Shown here one piece after another: positions 27,313-35,706 of a DNA stretch of 64,000 nt. The first letter of the stretch is position 1, and each line of letters starts with the position of its first letter. The notes beneath the pieces were generated by a model. The model ran no database searches. It saw nothing but the letters and a program-made list of their open reading frames with translations, and had not been told where the DNA came from. The DNA is from Actinokineospora bangkokensis (GTDB taxonomy: Bacteria > Actinomycetota > Actinomycetes > Mycobacteriales > Pseudonocardiaceae): the NCBI RefSeq assembly GCF_001940455.1, contig NZ_MKQR01000021.1, positions 1-64,000 on the forward strand. The letters run 5' to 3'. Made by a program: the position numbers and the translations under genes.

Positions 27313-28233
27313 ATGGCGATCGACCAGTCCCACCCCGCTGTGACCGACCTGACGACGGACGTGCCGACCGACCCGCTGCCGGTCCTGCAGGTCCCGGTGC
27401 CGATCAGCTCCCTCGACGAGATCCCCGCGGGCATGCCCGGCAGACCCTGCTGGGTGGAGCTCGCCACCACCGACCCGCGCACGTGCTCGACGTTCTACGC
27501 CGGGCTGCTCGGCTGGTCGTTCAAGGTCGGGGAGGACGGCTACGTCCTGGCGACCGTCGATGACCAGCCGGTCGCGGGCCTGCACACCCCCCAGGGCGAC
27601 CAGCCGCCCGCCTGGACGCTGTACCTGACCGTCGGCGACACGCTCAACACCGCCGAGCGGGTCCGCGACCTCGGCGGGCACGTGCTGGCCGAGCCGACGG
27701 AGGTGCCCGGGCAGGGCGGGCTGCTGGTGGCCGCCGACCCCAGCGGCGCGGCGATCGGGTTCTGGCGCCAGGACCGGGACTGGCGGCTGGGCACGGGCTT
27801 CCCCGGCGCGTTCACCTGGGCCGAGCTCAACACCTGGGACGGCGCGGCCGCGGACACCTTCTTCGCCGCCCTGTTCGGCTTCGACATCGCCCAGATGGGC
27901 GACGGCGAGGCGTTCGACTACACCAGCTGGACGGTCAACGGCGAGGAGGTGCTGGGCAGGCTGCGGATGGGCGGCGAGTTCGACCCCGGCACACCGCCGC
28001 ACTGGATGGTGTTCTTCGAGGTCGACCCCGAGGTGGGCACCGACAGGGTGGCGCAGCGGGCGGTGCGGCTCGGCGGCCGGGTCACCGTGGCGCCGTTCGA
28101 CTCCCCCTTCGGCCGGGCCGCGGTGGTCGCGGACCCGACCGGCGCGGAGTTCACCGTGCTCGACCGCAGCGACGCGCTGCCGGTGTTCGAGGACGAGGTC
28201 GGCAGCAACAACGACGACCCGTTCGACGACTGA
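27313..28233 (+). CDS. Two-domain VOC (glyoxalase-fold) protein
   Basis: 306 residues from ATG 27313. After about 45 N-terminal residues there are two vicinal-oxygen-chelate repeats: CWVELATTDPRTCSTFYAGLLGW to AAIGFW, and FTWAELNTWDGAAADTFFAALFGFD to AEFTVLD. This is the architecture of the mycobacterial CFP32/Rv0577 protein, for which methylglyoxal or ring-cleavage activities have been proposed. Possible metal ligands are the Glu of each V/AEL strand. Cytosolic. The C-terminal tail is acidic. Enzymatic function unproven. Confidence 0.85.
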   Translation: MAIDQSHPAVTDLTTDVPTDPLPVLQVPVPISSLDEIPAGMPGRPCWVELATTDPRTCSTFYAGLLGWSFKVGEDGYVLATVDDQPVAGLHTPQGDQPPAWTLYLTVGDTLNTAERVRDLGGHVLAEPTEVPGQGGLLVAADPSGAAIGFWRQDRDWRLGTGFPGAFTWAELNTWDGAAADTFFAALFGFDIAQMGDGEAFDYTSWTVNGEEVLGRLRMGGEFDPGTPPHWMVFFEVDPEVGTDRVAQRAVRLGGRVTVAPFDSPFGRAAVVADPTGAEFTVLDRSDALPVFEDEVGSNNDDPFDD

Positions 28234-28252
28234 GCCCGGCGCTCAGCCGGGC
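28234..28252. terminator. Short hairpin between convergent genes
   Basis: GCCCGGC (28234-28240), loop GCTCA, GCCGGGC (28246-28252). Its right half lies in the last codons of cdsA. Plausible terminator for the VOC gene. Confidence 0.45.
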
Positions 28253-29139
28253 AGGAACAGGCGCAGCAGCAGCCAGGACACCACGGCCGAGGGCAGCAGC
28301 GAGTCCATCCGGTCCATCAGGCCGCCGTGGCCGGGCAGCAGCGTGCCCATGTCCTTGACGCCCAGGTCGCGCTTGATCACCGACTCCACCAGGTCGCCCA
28401 GGGTGGCCGTGGCGACCAGCGCGACGCCGAAGACCACGCCCTGCCACCACTGGCCGCCCAGCAGCAGGGGCAGCACCAGCCCGCCCGCCACCACGCCCGC
28501 GACCAGCGACCCGGCGAAGCCCTCCCAGGACTTCTTCGGGCTGATCACCGGTGCCATCGGGTGCTTGCCGAACAGCACGCCCGCGATGTAGCCGCCGGTG
28601 TCCGAGCTGACCACGAGGATGAGGAAGGACAGGACCCGGTGGGCACCGTCCTCGGGCAGCACCAGCATGGCCGCGAACGAGGCGAACATCGGCACGTAGG
28701 CCGCGGCGAACACCGAGGCGCTGGCGTCGCGCAGGTACCCGTCGACCCCGCCGCGCAGCCGCCAGAGCAGGCAGACCAGCACGGTCACGGTGAACGCGCC
28801 CATCACCCCGGCCCGCTCGAACGGCCAGGCCAGCCACACCATCGCCTGCCCGCCCACCAGCACCGGCCAGCGGGCGACCTCGATGCCCGCGCCGCGCTTG
28901 AGCGCGTCCGCCAGCTCCCAGGTCGCCACGGCCACGGCCAGCGCCACGATCCCGAGGAACACGTGCCGGACCAGGAACAGCGAGAGCAGCACCGCGGCGC
29001 CGAGCACCACCCCGACCGCGATCGCCGCGGGCAGGTTGCGCCCCGCGCGCGAGGTCTTCGGCGGTCCCCCGGCCGCCGCCGAGGTCACCGCGACCCCTCC
29101 CCGTGCACCATGCTCCAGCTCTCCCACCGGTCCGGCCAT
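28243..29139 (-). CDS. cdsA: Phosphatidate cytidylyltransferase
   Basis: Makes CDP-diacylglycerol from phosphatidate and CTP, the entry to phospholipid synthesis. 298 residues from ATG 29139, about eight membrane helices after a 35-residue soluble start. The CDP-DAG synthase signature is complete near the C-terminus: S-x-x-KRDLGVKDMGTLLPGHGGLMDRMDS, with metal-binding aspartates, and SSDTGGYIAG and SPKKSWEG before it. Last gene of pyrH-frr-cdsA, 24 bp after frr, the same order as in mycobacteria. Confidence 0.95.
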   Translation of the reverse strand: MAGPVGELEHGARGGVAVTSAAAGGPPKTSRAGRNLPAAIAVGVVLGAAVLLSLFLVRHVFLGIVALAVAVATWELADALKRGAGIEVARWPVLVGGQAMVWLAWPFERAGVMGAFTVTVLVCLLWRLRGGVDGYLRDASASVFAAAYVPMFASFAAMLVLPEDGAHRVLSFLILVVSSDTGGYIAGVLFGKHPMAPVISPKKSWEGFAGSLVAGVVAGGLVLPLLLGGQWWQGVVFGVALVATATLGDLVESVIKRDLGVKDMGTLLPGHGGLMDRMDSLLPSAVVSWLLLRLFLPG

Positions 29140-29163
29140 CGTGTTCCCCTCACCGCGGGAGGC

Positions 29164-29721
29164 TCACACCTCCAGCAGCTCGGCCTCCTTGTGCTTGACG
29201 AGCTCGTCGACCTGCCCGACGTACTTGTCGGTCAGGTTCTGCAGCTCCTTCTCCGCGCGCACGACCTCGTCCTCGCCGGACTCGCCGTCCTTGACCAGGC
29301 GGTCGAGCTCCTCCTTGGCCTTGCGGCGGACGTTGCGGATGGCCACCTTGGCGTCCTCGCCCTTGCCCTTGGCGACCTTGACGAACTCGCGCCTGCGCTC
29401 CTCGGTCAGCTGCGGGAACACCACGCGGATGACGTTGCCGTCGTTGGACGGGTTCACGCCGAGGTCGGACTCGCGGATGGCCTTCTCGACCGCGCCCAGC
29501 GAGGAGGCGTCGAACGGCTTGATCAGCGCCATCCTGGCCTCGGGGATGCTGATGCTGGCCACCTGGTTCAGCGGGGTCGGGGCGCCGTAGTACTCGACCG
29601 TGATGCGGGCGAACATGTTGGGGTTGGCCCGGCCGGTGCGGATCGAGGCCATGTCGTTCTTGGCCCTGGTGACCGAGCCTTCCATCTTCTCCTCGGCCTC
29701 GAGGAGGGTGTCGTCGATCAA
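29164..29721 (-). CDS. frr: Ribosome recycling factor
   Basis: Splits the post-termination ribosome together with EF-G. I chose the TTG at 29721 (185 residues, the usual length; it aligns with [17 protein letters not shown] starts and has AGGAG upstream); a longer frame to 29781 is not supported. Conserved RRF segments are present: [54 protein letters not shown] and AIRNVRRKA. 16 bp after pyrH. Confidence 0.95.
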   Translation of the reverse strand: MIDDTLLEAEEKMEGSVTRAKNDMASIRTGRANPNMFARITVEYYGAPTPLNQVASISIPEARMALIKPFDASSLGAVEKAIRESDLGVNPSNDGNVIRVVFPQLTEERRREFVKVAKGKGEDAKVAIRNVRRKAKEELDRLVKDGESGEDEVVRAEKELQNLTDKYVGQVDELVKHKEAELLEV

Positions 29722-29737
29722 GGCAGCTCCTAGTTGC

Positions 29738-30469
29738 TCACGCGGTGGGCGTACTGACCAGCGTGCCGATCCTCTCACCACGCACCGCGCGGGCGATGTT
29801 CCCCTCCGTCAGGAGGTTGAACACGATGATCGGCATGTTGTTGTCCATGCACAGGCTGAACGCGGTGGCGTCGGCGACCTTGAGGCCGCGCTCGAGCACC
29901 TCGCGGTGGGTGATCTCGCTGAACATCGTCGCGTCCGGGTTGGTGCGCGGGTCGGAGTCGAACACCCCGTCGACGGCCTTGGCCATCAGCACCGCCTCGC
30001 AGCCGATCTCCAGCGCGCGCTGGGCGGCGGCGGTGTCGGTGGAGAAGTAGGGCATGCCCACCCCGGAGCCGAAGATGACCACGCGCCCCTTCTCCAGGTG
30101 CCGCTCGGCGCGGCGCGGGATGTAGGGCTCGGCGACCTGGCCCATGGTGATGGCGGTCTGCACGCGGGTGTCGATGCCCTCCTTCTCCAGGAAGTCCTGG
30201 AGGGCCAGGCAGTTCATCACGGTGCCGAGCATGGCCATGTAGTCGGCCCGGTCGCGGTCCATGCCGCGCTGGCTGAGCTCGGCGCCGCGGAAGAAGTTGC
30301 CGCCGCCGATGACCACCGAGCACTCCACGCCGCCGCGGACGACGTCCGCGATCTGCTGGGCGACGGTCAGCACCACGTCGGGGTCGACGCCGATGCCGCC
30401 CCCGCCGAACATCTCGCCGCCGAGCTTGAGCAGCACCCGCTTGAAGCCGCCCTCGCGCACAGCACCCAC
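29738..30469 (-). CDS. pyrH: UMP kinase
   Basis: Phosphorylates UMP to UDP; hexameric amino-acid-kinase fold, normally GTP-activated and UTP-inhibited. 243 residues from GTG 30469, chosen for the AAGGG about eight bases upstream; GTG 30460 is an alternative. [22 protein letters not shown], the [16 protein letters not shown] switch and GNPFFTTDTAA-type loop (here [15 protein letters not shown]) are present, then [18 protein letters not shown]. First gene of pyrH-frr-cdsA; a strong terminator lies just upstream after tsf, so it should have its own promoter in the 35 bp between. Confidence 0.95.
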   Translation of the reverse strand: MGAVREGGFKRVLLKLGGEMFGGGGIGVDPDVVLTVAQQIADVVRGGVECSVVIGGGNFFRGAELSQRGMDRDRADYMAMLGTVMNCLALQDFLEKEGIDTRVQTAITMGQVAEPYIPRRAERHLEKGRVVIFGSGVGMPYFSTDTAAAQRALEIGCEAVLMAKAVDGVFDSDPRTNPDATMFSEITHREVLERGLKVADATAFSLCMDNNMPIIVFNLLTEGNIARAVRGERIGTLVSTPTA

Positions 30470-30504
30470 GCCATCAACCCTTCCCGCTGGTCGCCCTACT
30501 CGCG

Positions 30505-30544
30505 GCTCTGCCCCGCCCCCGGGGGTGCGGGGGCGGGGCAGAGC
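30505..30544 (-). terminator. 16-bp perfect hairpin between tsf and pyrH
   Basis: Arms 30505-30520 and 30529-30544 are exact reverse complements with an 8-base loop, beginning 24 bp after the tsf stop. It is the longest GC-only stem on this side of the window, and should isolate the rpsB-tsf transcript from pyrH. Confidence 0.82.
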
Positions 30545-30567
30545 GCCGGTCACGTCGAGGTCCTCGG

Positions 30568-31383
30568 TCAGGACTGGCCGACCTCGAACCGGGCGAAGCC
30601 GGTGACGGTCACGCCCGCCTCGTCCAGCACCGCCTTGACGGTCTTCTTCGAGTCCAGCACCGAGGACTGCTCCAGGAGCACGACGTCCTTGAAGAAGCCG
30701 TTGACCCGGCCCTCGGTGATCTTCGGCAGGGCGGCCTCGGGCTTGCCCTCCTCGCGCGCGGTCTCCTCGGCGATGCGGCGCTCGTTGGCCACGACGTCCT
30801 CGGGGACCTCGTCGCGGGTGACGTAGCGGGGGCGCATCGCCGCGATCTGCATGGCGGCCGCGCGGGCGGCCTCCTCGTTGTCGCCGGTGTACTCGACCAG
30901 CACGCCCACGGCGGGGGGCAGGTCGGAGGAGCGGCGGTGCAGGTAGGTGCTGACCGTGCCGGTGTAGGCCACCGCGCGGCGCAGCTCCAGCTTCTCGCCG
31001 ATCTTGGCCGACAGGGCCTGCACGGCCTCCTCGGCGGTCTGCCCGTCGAGCTGGGCGGCCTTGACGGCCTCCAGGTCGGCGGCACCGGCGGCCTTGGCCG
31101 CGGCGACGACCTTGTCCGCCAGCTGGATGAACTCGTCGTTCTTGGCGACGAAGTCGGTCTCGCAGTTCAGCTCGACCATGACGCCGTCGGCGGCGGCGAC
31201 GAGGCCCTGGGCGGTGGCGCGCTCGGCGCGCTTGCCCACGTCCTTGGCGCCCTTGATCCGCAGGATCTCGATGGCCTTGTCGAAGTCGCCGTCCGTCTCG
31301 GTCAGCGCCTTCTTGCAGTCCATCATCCCGGCACCGGTCAGGTCCCGGAGCTTCTTGACGTCGGCCGCGGTGAAGTTCGACAT
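30568..31383 (-). CDS. tsf: Translation elongation factor Ts
   Basis: GDP/GTP exchange factor for EF-Tu. 271 residues from ATG 31383. UBA-like N-terminus [25 protein letters not shown], then [10 protein letters not shown], the EF-Tu contact, and the two dimerisation subdomains. C-terminus ends with [18 protein letters not shown]. Cotranscribed with rpsB, 42 bp upstream, as in almost all bacteria. Confidence 0.97.
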   Translation of the reverse strand: MSNFTAADVKKLRDLTGAGMMDCKKALTETDGDFDKAIEILRIKGAKDVGKRAERATAQGLVAAADGVMVELNCETDFVAKNDEFIQLADKVVAAAKAAGAADLEAVKAAQLDGQTAEEAVQALSAKIGEKLELRRAVAYTGTVSTYLHRRSSDLPPAVGVLVEYTGDNEEAARAAAMQIAAMRPRYVTRDEVPEDVVANERRIAEETAREEGKPEAALPKITEGRVNGFFKDVVLLEQSSVLDSKKTVKAVLDEAGVTVTGFARFEVGQS

Positions 31384-31425
31384 CGCGTACTTATCCGTCC
31401 TCGTGAGTTCGGTTGGCGCGGGGGA

Positions 31426-32277
31426 TCAGGACTCGCTGGGGGTCTCGGTCGCGGTCTCCACCGCGGCCGCGGCCTGCTCGCCGTCGGCGGCGGCGGTCTC
31501 GGCGCCCACCAGCAGCTCCTTCTCCCACTCGGCGAGCGGCTCCTCGGACGCGCCGACCTCCGGCTTGTCCGAGCCGCCGCCGCGCGCGCCCGAGCGGGCG
31601 ATCAGACCGGCGGCCGCGGCCTCGGCGACGACCTTGGTCAGCAGCGCCGCGGAGCGGATCGCGTCGTCGTTGCCCGGGATCGGGTAGTCGACCTCGTCCG
31701 GGTCGCAGTTGGTGTCGAGGATCGCCACGATCGGGATGTTGAGCTTGCGCGCCTCGCCGACGGCGATGTGCTCCTTCTTGGTGTCCACGATCCAGATGGC
31801 GGAGGGGACCTTCGCCATGTCGCGGATGCCGCCCAGGGTGCGCTCCAGCTTGTCCTTCTCGCGGGTGAGCATCAGGATCTCCTTCTTGGTGAGACCCTGG
31901 AAGCCACCGGTCTGCTCCATCGACTCCAGCTCCTTGAGGCGCTGGAGGCGCTTGTGCACGGTGGTGAAGTTGGTGAGCATGCCGCCCAGCCAGCGCTGGT
32001 TGACGAAGGGCATGCCGACGCGCTGCGCCTCGTTGGCGATGGCCTCCTGCGCCTGCTTCTTGGTGCCGACGAACAGGATGTGACCGCCGTGGGCGACGGT
32101 CTCCTTGACGAACTCGTACGCGCGGTCGATGTAGGTCAGCGTCTGGCGCAGGTCGATGATGTAGATGCCGTTGCGGTCGGTGAGGATGTACCGCTTCATC
32201 TTCGGGTTCCAGCGGCGGGTCTGGTGCCCGAAGTGCACGCCGGAGTCGAGCAACTGCTTCATGGTGACGACGGCCAT
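31426..32277 (-). CDS. rpsB: 30S ribosomal protein S2
   Basis: 283 residues from ATG 32277 ([23 protein letters not shown]), a start that matches mycobacterial S2. Conserved segments [35 protein letters not shown] and [15 protein letters not shown] are present. The C-terminal 50 residues are an Ala/Glu-rich tail, longer than in E. coli and usual in actinobacteria. Essential small-subunit protein; first gene of rpsB-tsf, divergent from the M23 peptidase frame. Confidence 0.97.
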   Translation of the reverse strand: MAVVTMKQLLDSGVHFGHQTRRWNPKMKRYILTDRNGIYIIDLRQTLTYIDRAYEFVKETVAHGGHILFVGTKKQAQEAIANEAQRVGMPFVNQRWLGGMLTNFTTVHKRLQRLKELESMEQTGGFQGLTKKEILMLTREKDKLERTLGGIRDMAKVPSAIWIVDTKKEHIAVGEARKLNIPIVAILDTNCDPDEVDYPIPGNDDAIRSAALLTKVVAEAAAAGLIARSGARGGGSDKPEVGASEEPLAEWEKELLVGAETAAADGEQAAAAVETATETPSES

Positions 32278-32677
32278 GGCCTGGATCGCCCTCTTCTTCT
32301 CCGGGCGCGGCGGGCCACAACAGCCCGCAGCGCCTGCTCGGTTGTCGCCGGGAACCGGTGGTCCTCGGCCCTGGTGCCGTGCGGACGGCCGGACCCTGCG
32401 CACACGCTGGTCTGCGGGTGCGGTCGGGACCGCCGGGCGTCCTGGGTCGCGGTCGCTGCGAACGACCGCGGGAGCACTGGCACGCGAAGTCACCCGGCGC
32501 TCGCACCGGGTGCGGGGGAAAGCATACGCCGCCACCTCCCGGGGGCGGGAATCGGAGGCACTGTTGTCCTCCGCGCTGCCCTCCGCGCTGCCCTTCGGCT
32601 GTCCACAGCCCCCTGGGTTGTCCACAGGCGGAGGTCCGGTGCTGCGCTCTTCCCCCCGCGCTCGCGATCCTGGGTCC
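32278..32677. other. 400-bp divergent intergenic region, rpsB leader
   Basis: No gene seen. On the rpsB side it holds a GC-rich inverted repeat (GCGGGC at 32310, GCCCGC at 32323, 7-base loop) that would lie in the rpsB 5' leader. On the other side it holds the paired TCCACAG motif at 32602-32631. Promoters for rpsB and for the M23 gene must be here, but I cannot point to clear -10/-35 boxes. Confidence 0.5.
32602..32631. promoter_or_regulatory. Paired TCCACAG motif, copy A (DnaA-box-like)
   Basis: TCCACAGCCCC (32602) and TCCACAGGCGG (32621) are separated by 8 bases. The same two 11-mers with the same spacing occur at 35231-35260. The second half contains a perfect TTGTCCACA (32618-32626), the consensus of DnaA boxes in GC-rich actinobacteria, and the first a one-mismatch CTGTCCACA (32599-32607). 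It lies 47 bp before the M23 start. Confidence 0.5.
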
Positions 32678-33187
32678 ATGAGGTCTGACCTGCGCATCTG
32701 CGCCGCGCTCGTGGCAGTGTGGGTGCTGCTGTCCACGCCCGCCGGGGCGGGTGCGACCGCGCCCGGCCCGCCGCCCACCCGGTTCGGCTGGCCGCTGTCT
32801 CCCCCGCGCGCGGTAGCCCGGCCGTTCGAGCCGCCCGCGTCCCCGTACGGACCGGGGCACCGGGGCGTCGACCTGGCGGGAGCGCCGGGCGAGCCCGTGC
32901 TGGCGGCGGGCGACGGGGTGGTGGTGTTCGCCGGGCCGGTCGTCGAGCGCGGGGTGGTGTCGGTGCGGCACCAGGGCGGGTTGCGCACGACCTACGAACC
33001 CGTCGTGCCGTCCGCGGTCGTCGGGACCACGGTGCGCCGGGGCGACCCGCTGGGGTCGCTGGTGGCGGGGCACCCGGGCTGCCCGGTGGCGGCGTGCCTG
33101 CACTGGGGCCTGCGGCGCGGCGAGGAGTACCTGGACCCGCTGCGGCTGGTGCGCCCGGCCCGGGTGCGCCTGCTGCCCGCCGCGTCA
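32678..33187 (+). CDS. M23 (LytM-type) peptidase; frame has no stop before the sigma gene
   Basis: From ATG 32678: signal peptide of about 25 residues ([18 protein letters not shown]), a proline-rich linker, and a short LytM domain with the metal residues of [21 protein letters not shown] and of [17 protein letters not shown]; the first His of the usual HxH is Cys. Homology ends near RVRLLPA at about 33180. The coordinates given cover only this recognisable part: there is no stop codon, and the frame stays open to 34156 (492 residues), antisense to almost the whole sigma gene. Either the stop was lost or a base is wrong. Secreted murein hydrolase or non-enzymatic LytM factor; corresponds to Rv2891-like proteins beside rpsB. 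Confidence 0.6.
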
Positions 33188-34096
33188 GGCGTCGGCGGTC
33201 TCCATCAGCTTGGCCCGCAGCCGCAGCACCGCCCTGGTGTGCAGCTGGCAGACCCGGGACTCGGTGACGCCGAGGACGCGGCCGATCTCGGCCAGGGTCA
33301 GGTTCTCGAAGTAGTAGAGGGTCACCACGACCCGGTCGCGCTCGACGAGCAGGCCGATGGCCTCGGCGAGGGCGCGCCGGTTGTCCTGGTCGACCAGCAG
33401 CGCCACCGGGTCGTCGGCGGTCTCGTCCTCGAGGATGTCGGCCAGCGAGTTCGCGCCCCGCCCGGCCGCGGCCAGCTCGTCGAGCGCGACCACGCTGGTC
33501 AGCTGGAGCTGGGCGTAGACCTCGCGCAGCTCGTCGACGCCGAGGCCGAGCTCGTCGGCCAGCTCGGCGTCGGTGGGGGTGCGCTGGAGCTTGGCGCCCA
33601 GGCGCTCGATGCCGCGCTCGACCTCGCGGGCCCGGCCGCGCACGGTGCGCGGCACCCAGTCCTGGGCGCGCAGGTCGTCGAGGATGGCGCCGCGGATGCG
33701 CTGCATGGCGTAGGTCTCGAACTTCAGCCCGCGCTCGGGCTCGAACTTCTCGATCGCGTCGACCAGGCCGAAGATGCCGGACTGGATCAGGTCGGAGACC
33801 TCGACGTGCGAGGGCAGCCCGGTGCCGACGCGGCCCGCGACGTACTTGACCAGCGGCGCGTAGTGCAGCACCAGCCGGTCGCGCAGGCCCTGGTCGCGGC
33901 GGTCGCCGTAGGCGCGCCAGAGCGCGACGATGCCCGCCTCGACGTCGTCGGCGGTGCGGTTGTCCCCGGGCAGCACGCCCGAGCTGCCTTCCCCGAAGAA
34001 GGCATGGCCGTTCACCTGGCCCTGCGCAGCCACCGGGGGGCGCCCGGGGGTCGCGGGCCCGGCCCCCTCAGCGGGAGCGGGGGTGGGTTCGGTCAT
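33185..34096 (-). CDS. whiG: RNA polymerase sigma factor, WhiG/FliA type
   Basis: 303 residues from ATG 34096. After a 55-residue Pro/Ala-rich N-terminus come region 2 ([43 protein letters not shown]), region 3 ([30 protein letters not shown]) and region 4 with its helix-turn-helix ([25 protein letters not shown]). This layout is that of WhiG in Streptomyces, which starts spore formation, and FliA for motility; no flagellar genes are seen here. In Streptomyces it is held by anti-sigma RsiG; none is adjacent. Its start overlaps the end of xerC by 29 bp. Confidence 0.92.
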   Translation of the reverse strand: MTEPTPAPAEGAGPATPGRPPVAAQGQVNGHAFFGEGSSGVLPGDNRTADDVEAGIVALWRAYGDRRDQGLRDRLVLHYAPLVKYVAGRVGTGLPSHVEVSDLIQSGIFGLVDAIEKFEPERGLKFETYAMQRIRGAILDDLRAQDWVPRTVRGRAREVERGIERLGAKLQRTPTDAELADELGLGVDELREVYAQLQLTSVVALDELAAAGRGANSLADILEDETADDPVALLVDQDNRRALAEAIGLLVERDRVVVTLYYFENLTLAEIGRVLGVTESRVCQLHTRAVLRLRAKLMETADA

Positions 34097-35231
34097 GGAT
34101 CGCCTTCAGCCGTTCGACGGTCACGTGGGTGTAGAGCTGGGTCGTTGCGAGCGTAGCGTGACCGAGTAGCTCCTGGACGCTACGAAGGTCAGCACCTCCT
34201 TCGAGCAGGTGTGTTGCCGCAGAGTGACGAAGCCCGTGCGGTGCCACGTCCGCGGCGCCCGGCGCGGCCGCCGCGGCGAGGTGCACGATACGCCGTACGG
34301 AGGTCGCCCCGAACCGCCCGCCCCTCGCCCCCAACCACAGTGCCGGGGGCGAGGTGGGACGCGCCAGGGACGGACGTCCCACATCCAGCCACGTCCCGAG
34401 CGCGTCCGCGGCGGGGGCGCCGAAGGGCACCACCCGCTCCCTGCCGCCCTTGCCCAGCACGCGCGCCAGCCTGCTGCCCAGGTCGACGTCGTCGACGTCG
34501 AGCCCGCACAGCTCCGACACCCGCACACCCGTCGCGTACAGCAGTTCCACGATCGCGTGATCACGCACCGCCACCGGATCAAGCTCGCGCGCGCCCGCGG
34601 CGGCGGCCGCCATCACCCCCTCCGCCTGGTCCGCCCGGAGCACGGTCGGCAGCGTCCGGTGGCGCTTCGGGGCCACCAACCGGACGCCCGGGTCGGGGTC
34701 GAGCAGACCCCGCCGGTGGGCCCACGCGGTGAAGGTGCGGACCGCGGCGGCGCGCCGCGCGAGGGTCGTCCGCCCGGCGCCCGCCGCCCGCTGCGCGGCC
34801 AGCCACGCCCGCAGCGCGGCGAGGTCGAGGCCCGCCGCGGCGAGGTCGCCCGCGGCCGGTTGTCGATCTTGGTCATTCGATTCAGCGGTGCCGCTTTCCT
34901 GCGGTGCACCCTCATCGTCCGATGACAAGATTTCACCCATTCGGGGTGACGTGGGCGCTAAATCCGGTCCGAGTGCACCCAGAGTGAACCCCAGCAGGGA
35001 CACGACATCCCCCAGGTAGGCCCGGACGGTGTGCGCGGACAGGTCGCGCTCCTTCGCCAGGTGCCGTTCGTACTGGTCCAGGACCTGCCGCACCGGCGCG
35101 GGCAGCCCCGCCCGCACCCGGCCCACGTCCACCCGCCCCGCGCCCGCCACCGGGAAACCCTGACCCGGCCCGCGGCGGGGGTCAAGCACCGCCACGCCCG
35201 ACCCAGCCCCGGCGGCGGGGGCCGCGCCCAT
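34068..35231 (-). CDS. xerC: Tyrosine recombinase XerC
   Basis: Resolves chromosome dimers at dif with XerD. 387 residues from ATG 35231; the true start may be later because homology begins near [16 protein letters not shown] (residue 43). The core-binding domain carries an extra acidic stretch of about 45 residues (87-133, rich in Ser, Asp, Glu, Gln) before the conserved [17 protein letters not shown]. The catalytic domain is intact: Arg in [12 protein letters not shown], Lys in [27 protein letters not shown], then [15 protein letters not shown] with the nucleophile Tyr. Same position as xerC between the sigma/rpsB region and dprA in mycobacteria. Confidence 0.9.
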   Translation of the reverse strand: MGAAPAAGAGSGVAVLDPRRGPGQGFPVAGAGRVDVGRVRAGLPAPVRQVLDQYERHLAKERDLSAHTVRAYLGDVVSLLGFTLGALGPDLAPTSPRMGEILSSDDEGAPQESGTAESNDQDRQPAAGDLAAAGLDLAALRAWLAAQRAAGAGRTTLARRAAAVRTFTAWAHRRGLLDPDPGVRLVAPKRHRTLPTVLRADQAEGVMAAAAAGARELDPVAVRDHAIVELLYATGVRVSELCGLDVDDVDLGSRLARVLGKGGRERVVPFGAPAADALGTWLDVGRPSLARPTSPPALWLGARGGRFGATSVRRIVHLAAAAAPGAADVAPHGLRHSAATHLLEGGADLRSVQELLGHATLATTQLYTHVTVERLKAIHDRTHPRSR

Positions 35232-35260
35232 CCACAGCCCCTCGAACCATCCACAGGCGG
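35231..35260. promoter_or_regulatory. Paired TCCACAG motif, copy B
   Basis: TCCACAGCCCC (35231) and TCCACAGGCGG (35250), separated by 8 bases, identical in both half-sites and spacing to copy A at 32602. It lies immediately upstream of the chosen xerC start and about 90 bp upstream of yraN, in the divergent promoter region. Confidence 0.5.
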
Positions 35261-35346
35261 GCGGCGACCCTGGCACGGGCCCCCACCAGCCGCGATCGTC
35301 GGTGGTGAGCGATCCGCAGCGGATCAGAACCGACGAGGAGCAACCG

Positions 35347-35706
35347 ATGGGGGCACCGCACATCACCCTGGGCAGGCGCGGCGAGTCCGTGGCCGCCCGC
35401 TACCTGCGGGACACCGGACTGGTGGTGCTGGCGCGCAACTGGCGCTGCCCGCTGGGCGAGCTGGACCTGGTCTGCGCCGACGGCGGCGGCCTGGTGGTCG
35501 TCGAGGTCAAGACCCGGTCCGGCACCGGGTTCGGCACCCCGGCCGAGGCCGTCGACGACGCCAAGGCCGAGCGGGTCCGGGCGCTGGCCGAGCGCTGGCG
35601 GACCGACCACGGCGTCCGGCCGTGCCGGGTGCGCTTCGACATCGTCGCGGTGCTGCTGCCCCCGGACGGCCCGGCCAAGGTCCGCCACCTGCGGGGTGCG
35701 TTCTGA
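35347..35706 (+). CDS. YraN/UPF0102 nuclease-fold protein
   Basis: 119 residues from ATG 35347, with AGGAG six bases upstream. The fold is a predicted PD-(D/E)xK nuclease: [25 protein letters not shown], then [21 protein letters not shown], which holds the Glu-Asp-Glu-x-Lys residues. Biochemical role unknown; always near comM/dprA or rnhB. The stop codon TGATG overlaps the comM ATG, so translation is coupled. Confidence 0.92.
   Translation: MGAPHITLGRRGESVAARYLRDTGLVVLARNWRCPLGELDLVCADGGGLVVVEVKTRSGTGFGTPAEAVDDAKAERVRALAERWRTDHGVRPCRVRFDIVAVLLPPDGPAKVRHLRGAF

Noticed and set aside
32597-32631. Replication origin from DnaA-like boxes
   Set aside because: Only two boxes, no AT-rich unwinding element, and no dnaA, dnaN or gidB genes nearby.
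34068-35231. Integrase of a mobile element
   Set aside because: Sequence and gene context fit chromosomal XerC; no attachment sites or cargo.
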